Assembly (NCBI GenBank): GCA_902779355.1
Contig: CACZBF010000004.1
Coordinates: 62,001-126,000 of the forward strand
DNA: 64,000 bases
From: an uncultured Lachnospiraceae bacterium
GTDB taxonomy: Bacteria; Bacillota; Clostridia; Lachnospirales; Lachnospiraceae
Direction of reading: 5' to 3'
A program made the translations under genes and the position numbers. Each line of letters starts with the position of its first letter. Position 1 is the first letter of the stretch. The notes under the pieces were generated by a model that was not told the DNA's origin, did not search any database, and was given only the letters and a program-made list of their open reading frames with translations. Below are positions 49,480-59,585 of the stretch, piece by piece.

Positions 49480-52400
49480 GTGTCAAAAAGCTGTATCGTG
49501 ACTTCAAAAATGCCATTACAGATCCCGAAAGAGAACTCAAGGAACGCCTGTTCCTATGCTTTACTGTTGCGGTAGAGATGACGGTACTGATCGCACTCAT
49601 CGGAGATATCCTGATCTCCGAGAACCGGATCGAGATCGCGGTCCTTGCGGTTACGCTGCTTGCAATTCCCGTCGTCACCATCACCTGCCTTTATCAAAAT
49701 AAACTGAAAGTTGCCATCATCCTATTCGCGATCGCTGTGACATTTGTCATTCTTCCTGCTATCTATCTCTTCGGAGGGGGCTATACGGGGGGCGGATTGC
49801 TTTGGGTCATTTTTGGCTATCTGTATGCCGGGCTGCTGTTGGCCGGCGGGTTTCGGATTTTTATTTTTATCGTCCTTACCGCGATCACCATCGTCTGTCA
49901 TTGTATTGATTATTACTATCCGGAGGTCATCGCGCCACATACCAAGCAGGTGTTTTTTTGGGACAGCACCATTTCGATCATCCTGATCGGCAGTATTGTC
50001 TTTGTGATGACCTGGATCCAAAGAAGGCTCTTTGATAAAGAAAGCAAGAGAGCCAGAAAAGAGGCGGAAAGGGCAGAGGAACTGACAAGATCACAGAACA
50101 GATTCTTCTCCAGCATGAGTCATGAGATCAGGACGCCCATCAATTCGATCCTCGGCCTCAACGAGCTGATCTTAAGGGATGTGGAAGCATCCGATGAGAT
50201 CGTAACGCAGGCCACGGGAATCCAGGGGTCAGGCAAGATGCTGCTCGCGCTGATCAATGACATCCTTGATTTTTCCAAGATGGAAGCAGGGAGCATGGAC
50301 ATCGTGCCGGTGGATTATAACGTCGGTGATATGCTTTCCGACATCGTGAATATGATCTGGCTGAAGGCGAATGAAAAGGGTCTGAAGCTGGATGTGAGCG
50401 TAGATCCGGATGTGCCGAGCGTGCTCTACGGGGATGAGGTCAGGATCAAGCAGGTGATCGTCAACCTCCTGAACAATGCCGTCAAATACACGCAGGAAGG
50501 CACGGTAGGACTTCGTATCGATGTGGATGAGAGAGGGGAGGATTTTGTCATACTCCGCATTTCCGTCACGGACACGGGAATGGGGATCAAAAAGGAAGCG
50601 CTCCCGCATCTGTTTGATGCATTTAAACGGGTAGATCAGGAGAAGAACAGATTCATCGAAGGAACGGGCCTCGGGCTTTCCATTGTCAAACAGATTGTGG
50701 AACTCATGGGAGGCACCGTGACGGTGAACAGCGTATATGGAGAAGGATCCACGTTTACGGTGATCGTGAAGCAGGGGGGTTCCGATGCTGCCGCCATTGG
50801 TGAACTGAATATCCATAGTCAGCATACGGCCCGGATCAGTGCCTACGAAGCAAGCTTTACCGCTCCGGAAGCAGCGATCCTGATCGTGGATGACAATGAG
50901 ATGAATCTGGAAGTGGAGAGTAAGCTCCTGGCGGAAACTGCCATGGTCATAGATAAGGCGTTAAGCGGAAAAGAGGCGTTGGAACTGACATTAAAGCACC
51001 AGTATGATGTGATACTGATGGATCATCTGATGCCGGGAATGGACGGTATCGAGTGTCTGGAGAAGATCAGGGCGCAGTCCGGCGGTCTTAACAGGACTAC
51101 TCCGGTTGTGGTGCTTACGGCCAACGCGGGAAGCGAGAACAGGGAACTGTATAACCGGTCCGGATTTGATGGTTATGCCGTAAAACCGGTATCAGGAGCA
51201 GTATTGGAAGAAACACTTATGAGGTTCATTTCTTCCGAGAAGCTCATCATGAATAACGAAACGCTGGGTGCGCACGAGGATATCAACGCAGCTGCGGGAT
51301 ATGCCGGTAAGCTGCCGATCCTCATTACATCCACCACGATGTGCGATCTGCCGGAGCAGATCACAAGGAATCTGAATATTGCGATCCTGCCGTTTGTGAT
51401 CAAGACCGACGATGGCATCTTCAAAGACAGTGTGCAGATAGAAGCCTCGGAATTGATCCGTTATATGAAGGAGGGGCATTATGCGGCGTCTGATGTGCCG
51501 GATGAGTCTGCCTACGCGGAGTTCTTTGCCGCGAATTTAAAACGGGCGCATCATCTGATCCACATTGCCATCACCAGCAGCATGAGCAAGGATTTTATCA
51601 ATGCATCCGAAGCAGCCAAATCCTTTGAAAATGTCACGGTCATCAATTCGGAGTGTGTATCCAGCGCTACCGGGTTGCTGGTTTTGATCGCTCATAAGCT
51701 GACGCAGCTCGGCTTATCGGTGGATGAGATCGTGTCGGAACTGAATGAAGTGAAGAAACGGCTGAAATGCAGTTTTGTCGTTGAAAATACGGATTTCATG
51801 CTGAAGCATGGGCTGGTAAGCCGCAGAGTCAACGCCATTGCCAATGCGCTTGATATGCATCCGTGCATTTCGGTGAAGGATGATAAAAAAGGGATCGGCA
51901 GTGTCTGGTTCGGATCTTTGAAAAGCGCTTACAAGAAATACATCAACAAGGCTTTGCCTGTGGATGTAGTGCCGGATTCCGATGTAGTATTTATCACCTA
52001 TGCGGACGTGCCGCATGAGACCCTGGAGTTTATCAAGGAACAGATCTGCAAACGGGCATACTTTGAACGCATTGTGTTCAGACAGGCTTCTGCCGCGATC
52101 TCTTCCAATGTCGGGTCCGGAACGTTCGGAATCCTGTATTTTGTAAAGAGCAATAAATCCTATAACATCGGCTCCTACTTCGGCGACGATAATGATACCG
52201 ATGATGACAATGAGAAAGAGACGGAAAACGCTGCGTCGGATGCGGATCAGAGCACTGATGAAAAGAACGTTGTCGAGGAGAACCTTGATGTGCAGAGCAC
52301 TGCCGGTCAAAGCACTGCCGAGGAGACAAAGGATCTGAAATGGTATCAGCAGATTGATGCCATAGATCCGGAGTCTGCGCTGAAAAACAGCGGTTCGGAA

Positions 52401-52928
52401 GAGGCATTTCAGACTGTTCTGAAGATCTTCCATCAATCGGTGCCGGACAAGACCGCTGAGATTGAGGGGTATTATGCGAAAGAAGACTGGTCCAATTATA
52501 CGATCAAAGTACACGCCTTAAAGAGCTCCGCGAGACTGATCGGAGCCAATGAGATCGCAGATGATGCACAGCTTCTGGAGAATGCCGGGAAAGCAGAGGA
52601 TCTTGCTTATATCGCAGATCACCATGCGGCACTGATGCAAAAATACCATGATTTAGACGAGAAGATCGCCCCGTTTTTCGAAGAAGAAGCAGCAGAGGAG
52701 GCGGAGGAAGACAATCGGCCGCTTGCAGATGAATTACTCATGGAGAGTGTTTACGAGAGCCTGTTTTCTGCCGCAGAGGCTATGAGCAGTGATGATATTG
52801 AGGAGATATTGGGCGAACTGACGGATTACAGATTTTCGGAAAGTGACGCGGCAAAACTGGACGAGATACGAAAGTATGCGGAGAATTATGACTATGACGG
52901 AATTCTCCAGCTATTAAATGATAGATGA
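49476..52928 (+). CDS. Hybrid histidine kinase fused to receiver, DegV and HPt domains
   Basis: An 1150-aa protein. Six transmembrane helices (~residues 25-190) precede HisKA with His216 in MSHEIRTPINS and an ATPase domain with NNAVKYT, DTGMGI and GTGLGLSIV. A receiver follows with Asp516 in LMDHLMPGMDG. Residues ~611-891 are then a complete DegV-type fatty-acid-binding domain (LPILITSTTMCDLP, HIAITSSMSKDF, TVINSECVSSATG, VENTDFMLKHG, FGILYF). A Glu/Asp-rich linker leads to an HPt with His1013 in KVHALKSSARLIG. DegV/FakB proteins bind fatty acids, so lipid sensing within a phosphorelay is a plausible inference. I know of no common architecture of this kind. Confidence 0.88.
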   Translation: MSVKKLYRDFKNAITDPERELKERLFLCFTVAVEMTVLIALIGDILISENRIEIAVLAVTLLAIPVVTITCLYQNKLKVAIILFAIAVTFVILPAIYLFGGGYTGGGLLWVIFGYLYAGLLLAGGFRIFIFIVLTAITIVCHCIDYYYPEVIAPHTKQVFFWDSTISIILIGSIVFVMTWIQRRLFDKESKRARKEAERAEELTRSQNRFFSSMSHEIRTPINSILGLNELILRDVEASDEIVTQATGIQGSGKMLLALINDILDFSKMEAGSMDIVPVDYNVGDMLSDIVNMIWLKANEKGLKLDVSVDPDVPSVLYGDEVRIKQVIVNLLNNAVKYTQEGTVGLRIDVDERGEDFVILRISVTDTGMGIKKEALPHLFDAFKRVDQEKNRFIEGTGLGLSIVKQIVELMGGTVTVNSVYGEGSTFTVIVKQGGSDAAAIGELNIHSQHTARISAYEASFTAPEAAILIVDDNEMNLEVESKLLAETAMVIDKALSGKEALELTLKHQYDVILMDHLMPGMDGIECLEKIRAQSGGLNRTTPVVVLTANAGSENRELYNRSGFDGYAVKPVSGAVLEETLMRFISSEKLIMNNETLGAHEDINAAAGYAGKLPILITSTTMCDLPEQITRNLNIAILPFVIKTDDGIFKDSVQIEASELIRYMKEGHYAASDVPDESAYAEFFAANLKRAHHLIHIAITSSMSKDFINASEAAKSFENVTVINSECVSSATGLLVLIAHKLTQLGLSVDEIVSELNEVKKRLKCSFVVENTDFMLKHGLVSRRVNAIANALDMHPCISVKDDKKGIGSVWFGSLKSAYKKYINKALPVDVVPDSDVVFITYADVPHETLEFIKEQICKRAYFERIVFRQASAAISSNVGSGTFGILYFVKSNKSYNIGSYFGDDNDTDDDNEKETENAASDADQSTDEKNVVEENLDVQSTAGQSTAEETKDLKWYQQIDAIDPESALKNSGSEEAFQTVLKIFHQSVPDKTAEIEGYYAKEDWSNYTIKVHALKSSARLIGANEIADDAQLLENAGKAEDLAYIADHHAALMQKYHDLDEKIAPFFEEEAAEEAEEDNRPLADELLMESVYESLFSAAEAMSSDDIEEILGELTDYRFSESDAAKLDEIRKYAENYDYDGILQLLNDR

Positions 52929-52941
52929 AAGGAGGAACCTT

Positions 52942-53160
52942 ATGACGGAAAAGGTTCAGGAAAACATAAAGAAAATATTGCTGGGGGAACTGGAATACAA
53001 ATCCTCGAATCTGGCGCTGAATATGCTGATCACAAAGCTGAAGCGGAAGATACAGACAAATCCCGACAGCATGGATGATTGTATGAATGAGATCAACGAG
53101 TTTTCCGCAAAATCCCCGATCATCGCAAAGGTGGATTTTGCGAATATTGCTGCACTTTGA
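52942..53160 (+). CDS. Small helical protein in the signalling operon
   Basis: A 72-aa protein, charged and helical, with no known domain that I recognise. It has a strong RBS (aaaggagg, 7 nt before the ATG) 13 bp after the kinase stop. Size and position suggest a small partner of the kinases or of the next protein; inference only. Confidence 0.7.
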   Translation: MTEKVQENIKKILLGELEYKSSNLALNMLITKLKRKIQTNPDSMDDCMNEINEFSAKSPIIAKVDFANIAAL

Positions 53161-53241
53161 TCAGAAGAACTGTACAGCATCGGACTGCATGTGCTTGCAC
53201 AGCGAAAGAGTCTGAAAAATCACAGAAGGAGGGTTTTTGCA

Positions 53242-54210
53242 ATGCTGATCACTTTGGAAGAAACCATCAAACTTATCCAGGACGGCAGGACACTGCATAT
53301 CGCTGCGGATGATTCTCTGCTTTCCAAACTGCCGACAGGAAACTGGATCGGGGGAACCACGCCGTATTTCATCGGAGAAGAAGGCGGCGTGCTGACAAAA
53401 GAGAAACTCTTCGTGACAGAACTTGACTTTGCGGAGGAGATCAAGATCGCCTCATACGGGAAATACAGCGTATTTCAGATCGTGGAGGATTGTTATGAGA
53501 ACGGGCTGACGATCCTGATCATGCCCTATGGTTCCAAAGTAGTGGAAAAATACGCAAAGGAGGCTCCGGATGTGGAGGAACTCCTGATGCATCCCACCGT
53601 GGGATGGATCGCGGGAGCGGAACTCGGTTCGGAGGATGAGATCAGGGTCTATGACGGCGCCAGCGGAACGTCTTATCAGGACAAAGCGGTCGTGATGTAT
53701 GTGAAACTACCGGCCAATAAAACCGCGCTTGTGAATCTGATCAATATCTTCGAAGATGACAAGACAGATCCGGTGATCATGTTCCCGGACAATGAATTGC
53801 GTGTCACAAAGTGTAAGGTAAACGGACAGGAAGTGGACTTTGCACAGTACATAAAAAGAAAAGGCATTGATACAAGGATGCCGCTGGTTACGGATTATAA
53901 CGGATCTTATATCAATACATCGATCAAGGGGGCTGATGATACCGGCATTGATCTTTATGCGCCTGTCTTTAAGAATGTGGAATACAGATTTGCGCGTTCG
54001 GTCACCGATTATGTCCGGGAGTTTTCAGAAAGGATCCGCCAATCGAGTGCGGATGCGCCGATCCTGTCCTTCAATTGCATTTTAAACTATCTGTACGGCG
54101 GATTGGAAGGAGAGAAACTCGATCGTTACACCGGCCCTATTACCTTCGGAGAAGTGGCATATCAGCTGATCAATCAGACGCTTGTGTATTTTGAAATATC
54201 GGAGTCTTAA
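53242..54210 (+). CDS. Uncharacterised protein (DUF6976-like)
   Basis: A 322-aa soluble alpha/beta protein. The N-terminal blocks LHIAADDSLLSKLPTGNWIGGTTPYF and VGWIAGAELG and the C-terminal ILSFNCILNYLYGG recall FIST-like sensor proteins and, from memory, the family named DUF6976; I am unsure of the exact number. FIST-like domains sit in signal transduction systems, and this gene lies between kinases and a response regulator. ATG 53242 has agaaggaggg 9 nt upstream, which decides the start over an earlier frame from 53191. Confidence 0.6.
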   Translation: MLITLEETIKLIQDGRTLHIAADDSLLSKLPTGNWIGGTTPYFIGEEGGVLTKEKLFVTELDFAEEIKIASYGKYSVFQIVEDCYENGLTILIMPYGSKVVEKYAKEAPDVEELLMHPTVGWIAGAELGSEDEIRVYDGASGTSYQDKAVVMYVKLPANKTALVNLINIFEDDKTDPVIMFPDNELRVTKCKVNGQEVDFAQYIKRKGIDTRMPLVTDYNGSYINTSIKGADDTGIDLYAPVFKNVEYRFARSVTDYVREFSERIRQSSADAPILSFNCILNYLYGGLEGEKLDRYTGPITFGEVAYQLINQTLVYFEISES

Positions 54211-54236
54211 CCGTATTTTTCAGGAGGGATATTGGA

Positions 54237-55022
54237 GTGAGGACATTGAATTTACAGAAATCGATAGGAATCCTGATCTACCAGACAAGCGTGATCGTAA
54301 AAGGGTTTGAGAAGAATCTGGCAGAGGCTGGATACAGGATCGCAACACTGACAGGCGATTTTCATAGATTGGAAGATCTCACGGAAACGGTTGACATATT
54401 CATCGGATATCTTCCGGGTGAGATTCCCAGCGATAAAGGAAAGCTGGACACACTGAGCACGATCACAGAGACCATCAAGGCAAGCGGCAAGGGATTGATC
54501 CTGATCGGGGAGAAGCATGATCATGATGATGTTTTGCGCGCGGTTCCTGAAATCAGGGATTTTCTGTGGATGGATCGACCGGTGGATATCGAGACCCTGA
54601 AAGAGACCATCACAAAAGAATTAAATGGGAATAAGACTCCCGGCGTGAAGAAACGGATCCTGATCGTGGATGATGACCCGTCGTATGCCAGAATGGTCAA
54701 GGAATGGATCAAGGATTCTTACAAAGTTGATATTGTGACGGCGGGAATGAAGGCCATCTCATTCCTTTTAAAGGTTCCGGAAAATGAAAAAGTGGATCTG
54801 ATCCTGCTTGATTATGAAATGCCGGTGGTAGATGGACCGCAGGTTTTTCAGATGCTGCGCCAGGACAGCGCCACAGCGGATATTCCCGTGATCTTCCTTA
54901 CGGGAGTCGGTACGCGGGAAGGCGTGGCCAGAGTCTTGGAATTAAAGCCTGACGGGTATCTCTTAAAATCCACTCCCAGAGAGGATATTCTCGGATACCT
55001 GAAAAAGAAGCTGGAGGGCTAG
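54237..55022 (+). CDS. Two-receiver response regulator
   Basis: A 261-aa protein. The N-terminal ~125 residues look like a receiver fold without the acidic pocket or phospho-Asp. The C-terminal receiver is complete: ILIVDDDPSYARM, Asp192 in ILLDYEMPVVDGP, Thr in FLTGVG and Lys in YLLKSTP. There is no output domain, so it probably relays phosphate or binds a partner such as the HPt of the 49476 protein. GTG start, with aggaggg 8 nt upstream. It is the last gene of the signalling operon and is convergent with the patatin gene. Confidence 0.88.
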   Translation: MRTLNLQKSIGILIYQTSVIVKGFEKNLAEAGYRIATLTGDFHRLEDLTETVDIFIGYLPGEIPSDKGKLDTLSTITETIKASGKGLILIGEKHDHDDVLRAVPEIRDFLWMDRPVDIETLKETITKELNGNKTPGVKKRILIVDDDPSYARMVKEWIKDSYKVDIVTAGMKAISFLLKVPENEKVDLILLDYEMPVVDGPQVFQMLRQDSATADIPVIFLTGVGTREGVARVLELKPDGYLLKSTPREDILGYLKKKLEG

Positions 55023-55046
55023 GAACTCCGGAGTTGTAACGGATCC

Positions 55047-55898
55047 TTATGCCAAAAACCCGACAATGCGTTCCTTCTCTTCCTCAAACTCCCGGATCGC
55101 GATGTCATAAAGGTTCTGCAGCACTTCGGGATCTCTGGTGTAGGTGGAAACGGGAAGTGTTTCTTTCGGTGCGATGATGAGGACTTTTCCCTCTGCTTCC
55201 AGTTCTTTGATATAGGAGAGTGTCTCGTTATAGAGGATGTAACGGTTTTCAATGGCGCGAACCGTGTTCGGGTAACGATGCAAGGCGATCCGGATCAAAT
55301 TCGGGTGCTTCTCCGGCGTACGTACGGTGTCCTTGGGACGGCAGAGCAGGATGAGCGCCTTATCACAGCCGTCCGAGAGCGCGCGGCGCACAGGGATTGG
55401 ATCTGCGCATCCGCCGTCATAGAATTTCCGGTTGCCGATCACGATCGCTTTGGAGACGACCGGGATCGCACAGCTTGCCATAAAATGCCGGTAATCGTCC
55501 CGGATGAGTTCGCTTTTATCAAAATAGACCGCTTTACCGGTGATCGCATCGGTCGCAACGATTTTGAATGCCGTTTCATTCTGCCGCAGCGCGGTCAGGT
55601 CGAGCGGATCCTTGCCGCCGGTGTTTGTCAGGTCGCCGTAGATATATTGCAATCCGAAAAAAGAGCCGCTTCTGAGAAACGTCCGAAACCCCATGTATCC
55701 GGGGTCTTTCACATGCTCCACAAAAAAACGCCGGTTCCTATCCCGCTGTCCGGCCAGAAATGAGGCGGTGCAGGAACTCCCGGCGGAAACGCCGATCGCA
55801 TAATCAAAGGTCATCTGATTGTCCAGAAGTTTATCCAAAATGCCGGCGGTGTAGGCACATTTCATCCCGCCGCCTTCTACCACAAGTCCTATTTTCAT
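55047..55898 (-). CDS. Patatin-like phospholipase
   Basis: A 283-aa protein of the YjjU-like patatin group. It has the oxyanion-hole glycine run VVEGGGMKCAY, the nucleophile elbow GVSAGSS, and the Asp-Gly dyad in YDGGCADPIP. Patatins hydrolyse acyl ester bonds of lipids and are cytoplasmic or membrane-associated. ATG 55898 has a ggagg RBS 6 nt upstream; the longer open frame to 56435 is not supported. It is divergent from dnaE. Confidence 0.9.
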   Translation of the reverse strand: MKIGLVVEGGGMKCAYTAGILDKLLDNQMTFDYAIGVSAGSSCTASFLAGQRDRNRRFFVEHVKDPGYMGFRTFLRSGSFFGLQYIYGDLTNTGGKDPLDLTALRQNETAFKIVATDAITGKAVYFDKSELIRDDYRHFMASCAIPVVSKAIVIGNRKFYDGGCADPIPVRRALSDGCDKALILLCRPKDTVRTPEKHPNLIRIALHRYPNTVRAIENRYILYNETLSYIKELEAEGKVLIIAPKETLPVSTYTRDPEVLQNLYDIAIREFEEEKERIVGFLA

Positions 55899-56048
55899 GT
55901 GAATCCTCCGTCTGCGCATTATTATAACACAAAAATGTCGCATATGCCTTTTTGGGAAAATGCAATGTAAATTAAATTCGACACATCCCGGAACGGGTAT
56001 GGTATAGTTTTTTTGAACAGAAAGAAAGCAGGAAAGGAACAGCAGGCG

Positions 56049-59000
56049 TTGGCTTTTGCACATCTTCATGTCCATACGGAGTACAGTCTCCTGGACGGTT
56101 CCAATAAGATCAAAGAATATGTAAAGCGGGTAAAATCCCTCGGCATGACGGCGGCGGCGATCACGGATCACGGCGTTATGTACGGCGTGGTAGATTTTTA
56201 CAAGGAGTGCCTTGCAGCAGACATCCGCCCGGTGATCGGGTGCGAGGTCTATGTGGCGCCCGGGAGCCGTTTCGATCGGGAGCCGGGGCAGAATGACGAC
56301 CGGTATTCCCATCTGATCCTGTTGGCGGAGAACGATACGGGCTACCATAACCTGATCAAGATCGTCTCCAAAGGCTTTGTGGACGGATTCTATTACAGAC
56401 CCCGTGTAGATAAAGAGGTACTGACAAAGTATCACGAGGGGATCATCTGCCTTTCCGCCTGCCTGGCCGGCGAAGTGCCGAAATTCCTAATGCGCGGCTT
56501 TTATGAGGAGGCAAAAGAATGCGCGCTTTCCTATCAGGACATTTTCGGAAAAGGCAATTATTTCCTGGAATTGCAGGATCACGGGATCCCGGAGCAGCAG
56601 ACGGTCAATACGGGACTGCTTCGAATGTCTGAGGAGACGGGGATCCCGCTTGTCGCGACGAATGACTGCCATTATACCTATGAGGACGATTGGGAAGCGC
56701 ATGATATCCTGCTCTGCATCCAGACCGGGAAAAAGGTGCAGGACGAAAACCGGATGCGTTATCAGAAGGGGAAGTTCTATGTGAAATCCGAGGAAGAGAT
56801 GCGCGCGCTGTTCCCCTATGCGCAGCAGGCAATCGATAATACGCAGCTGATCGCAGATCGGTGTAATGTTAAGTTTGAATTTAATAACTACAAAATTCCG
56901 CGCTATCAGGTACCGGAGGGATATACAGAGAAGGCATATCTGGAGATGCTGTGTGCGCAGGGACTGGAGAAACGGTATCCACCCAACGAGACTGACGAAG
57001 AAAAGCAGAAGATGTTAAAAGACCGGCTGGAATACGAGCTCGGCGTCATCAACCAGATGGGGTATACGGCCTATTTCCTGATCGTCTGGGATTATATCAA
57101 TTATGCGAAAACACACGGGATTCCGGTGGGGCCGGGGCGCGGATCAGCCGCGGGGTCGCTCGTTTCTTACACGATGGGGATTACGGACATCGACCCGATC
57201 CGTTATGATCTGATCTTTGAACGGTTCCTGAGTCCGGCCCGTATCAGCATGCCTGATATTGACGTAGATTTCTCGGATGAGCGGCGCGGTGAAGTGATCG
57301 CGTATGTCGTGGAAAAATACGGAAAAGACTGCGTGACGCAGATTCAGACCTTCGGCGCGATGCTGGCAAAGGGCGTGATCCGTGATGTGGGACGTGCATT
57401 GGATCTGCCGTATGCGTTCTGTGACAGGATCGCCAAGATGATCCCGAATGAGCTCGGTATGACGATCGAGAAGGCTATGCAGATGAATCCGGAGCTGCGC
57501 AGCGCCTATGAGACGGATGAGAGCGTGACGCGTCTCATCAATATGGCGAGGCGCCTGGAGGGATTGCCGCGGAATGCTTCCACGCATGCGGCCGGTGTGG
57601 TGATCGCGCCGGAGCCGATGGATGAATTTGTCCCGCTGTCTCTCGGCAAAGACGACATGGTGACCACACAGTTCACGATGACGACGATCGAGGAACTGGG
57701 GCTTCTTAAGATGGACTTTCTGGGTCTGCGGACGCTTTCCGTCATTGAGAATGCCGTCCGGCTGATAGAGCAGTCGCAGGGGATCCATATCGACATCGAC
57801 CGGATCGATGTGGAAGAAAAAGAGGTCTTTGACTATCTTGGTACAGGACGGACAGAGGGCGTCTTCCAGCTTGAGTCTGCGGGGATGCGTTCTTTCATGA
57901 AGGAGCTGAAGCCGGAGAGCATGGAGGATGTGATTGCAGGGATCTCCCTTTACCGCCCGGGACCGATGGAGTTTATCCCTGCCTATATTCGCGGGAAAAA
58001 TGACAGAGAGCATATCGTCTATGACAGTCCGGCGCTGGCACCGATCCTTTCTGCGACCTATGGCTGTATCGTCTATCAGGAGCAGGTGATGCAGATTGTG
58101 CAGAACCTCGCCGGGTATTCATTAGGCGGAGCCGATGAGATCCGCCGCGCCATGAGCAAAAAGAAGCAGTACGTCATCGATGAGAACCGTGAGATCTTTG
58201 TCAACGGCGGAGAATTTCAGAATAAAGTGACCGGCGTGACAGAGCGTATCCCCGGGTGTGTGGCAAACGGGATCCCGGCAGAGATTGCCAACAAGATCTA
58301 TGACCACATGGTGGATTTCGCAAAGTATGCGTTCAATAAGTCTCATGCGGCAGCCTATGCGGCGGTCTCTTACCAGACGGCATGGCTGAAATATCATTAT
58401 CCCACGGAGTTTATGGCGGCGCTGATGACGTCCATGATCGACAACAGCGCCAAGCTTTCGGAGTACATCCTGACTGCCAGGAACATGGGCATCGGCCTCC
58501 TGCCGCCGGATGTGAATGAGGGGATCGGCACGTTCTCGGTCAGCGGGAACAACATTCGTTACGGCCTTTCTGCGGTGAAGTCGATCGGACGTCCCATGAT
58601 CGAGCTCTTGCTTCGCGAGCGGGAGCTAAACGGTCCTTTCCGCTCTCTGCCGGACTTTATCACGCGGCTTACCGGTAAGAAGGATGTGAACAAGCGCACC
58701 TATGAAAACCTGATCAAGGCCGGGGCGCTGGACTGTCTGCCCGGCACGAGAAAGCAGAAACTTTTGGTCTACGGGCAGATTTTGGAAACGACGATCGCAG
58801 AGCAGAAGTCCTCCATGACGGGGCAGATGTCTCTTTTTGACATCGCGGACGAGGAGACGAAAGAGGCGATGGAGTTTCGGATGCCGGATGTCGGAGAGTT
58901 TGACAAAGAGCAGCTACTTGCGTTTGAAAAAGAAGTGCTCGGCATCTATACGAGCGGCCATCCGTTGGAGGCCTATGAGGATCTCTGGAGAAAAGGGATC

Positions 59001-59558
59001 ACGGCGAAGACCTCGGATTTCCTTTTGGACGAGGAAACCGGGCAGTGCAGCAGGACGGACGGGGAAGTCGTGACGATCGGTGGGATGATCGCCGGCGTGA
59101 CGATGAAATATACCAAGACCAATCAGGCGATGGCATTTCTGACTGTGGAAGATCTGGTGGGATCGGTCGAGGTGATCGTGTTCCCGCGCGATTACGAAAA
59201 GTACCGGGAGAGCCTGTTTGAAGAAGCAAAGATCTTTATCCAGGGAAAGGTTTCCGTGGAAGAGGAGAAGGACGCGAAGCTGATCTGTCAGCGGATCGTT
59301 CCTTTTGACAGCGTCAAGAAGGAGTTGTGGCTGCAGTTTGAGACGAAGGAAGCCTATGCAAAAGATGAGGAAAAGATCCTGGAAATGCTCTCCGGATCGG
59401 ACGGCGACGATGCGGTCGTGATCTACATTTCTTCCGAGAGGGCATTGAAAAGATTGCCGAAAAGTCGTAATATAAAGATTGATGCGGAAATTGTGGAACT
59501 GATGTCCGGTGCGATCGGCGCGGAAAATGTGAAGGTTGTCGAGAAGCCGGGCACGTGA
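56049..59558 (+). CDS. dnaE: DNA polymerase III subunit alpha (DnaE)
   Basis: An 1169-aa replicative polymerase. Order: PHP domain (HLHVHTEYSLLDGSNKIKEY), C-family polymerase core with GPGRGSAAGSLVSY and PDIDVDFSDERR (catalytic Asp residues), helix-hairpin-helix region (DVNKRTYENLIKAGA) and an OB fold (VTIGGMIAGV, SVEVIVFPRDY). The start is probably the TTG at 56049, giving MAFAHLHVHTEYS as in relatives. A TTG at 56013 lies about where a transcript from the TATAGT at 56003 would begin, so it is less likely. pfkA follows 27 bp later, a gene pair common in Bacillota. Confidence 0.95.
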   Translation: MAFAHLHVHTEYSLLDGSNKIKEYVKRVKSLGMTAAAITDHGVMYGVVDFYKECLAADIRPVIGCEVYVAPGSRFDREPGQNDDRYSHLILLAENDTGYHNLIKIVSKGFVDGFYYRPRVDKEVLTKYHEGIICLSACLAGEVPKFLMRGFYEEAKECALSYQDIFGKGNYFLELQDHGIPEQQTVNTGLLRMSEETGIPLVATNDCHYTYEDDWEAHDILLCIQTGKKVQDENRMRYQKGKFYVKSEEEMRALFPYAQQAIDNTQLIADRCNVKFEFNNYKIPRYQVPEGYTEKAYLEMLCAQGLEKRYPPNETDEEKQKMLKDRLEYELGVINQMGYTAYFLIVWDYINYAKTHGIPVGPGRGSAAGSLVSYTMGITDIDPIRYDLIFERFLSPARISMPDIDVDFSDERRGEVIAYVVEKYGKDCVTQIQTFGAMLAKGVIRDVGRALDLPYAFCDRIAKMIPNELGMTIEKAMQMNPELRSAYETDESVTRLINMARRLEGLPRNASTHAAGVVIAPEPMDEFVPLSLGKDDMVTTQFTMTTIEELGLLKMDFLGLRTLSVIENAVRLIEQSQGIHIDIDRIDVEEKEVFDYLGTGRTEGVFQLESAGMRSFMKELKPESMEDVIAGISLYRPGPMEFIPAYIRGKNDREHIVYDSPALAPILSATYGCIVYQEQVMQIVQNLAGYSLGGADEIRRAMSKKKQYVIDENREIFVNGGEFQNKVTGVTERIPGCVANGIPAEIANKIYDHMVDFAKYAFNKSHAAAYAAVSYQTAWLKYHYPTEFMAALMTSMIDNSAKLSEYILTARNMGIGLLPPDVNEGIGTFSVSGNNIRYGLSAVKSIGRPMIELLLRERELNGPFRSLPDFITRLTGKKDVNKRTYENLIKAGALDCLPGTRKQKLLVYGQILETTIAEQKSSMTGQMSLFDIADEETKEAMEFRMPDVGEFDKEQLLAFEKEVLGIYTSGHPLEAYEDLWRKGITAKTSDFLLDEETGQCSRTDGEVVTIGGMIAGVTMKYTKTNQAMAFLTVEDLVGSVEVIVFPRDYEKYRESLFEEAKIFIQGKVSVEEEKDAKLICQRIVPFDSVKKELWLQFETKEAYAKDEEKILEMLSGSDGDDAVVIYISSERALKRLPKSRNIKIDAEIVELMSGAIGAENVKVVEKPGT

Positions 59559-59585
59559 TGCGAACAACGATTGAGAGGAAAAAAC

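Noticed and set aside
55023-55036. Palindrome AACTCCGGAGTT between convergent genes as a terminator
   Set aside because: The stem would be four base pairs around a four-base loop, with no T-run on either strand.
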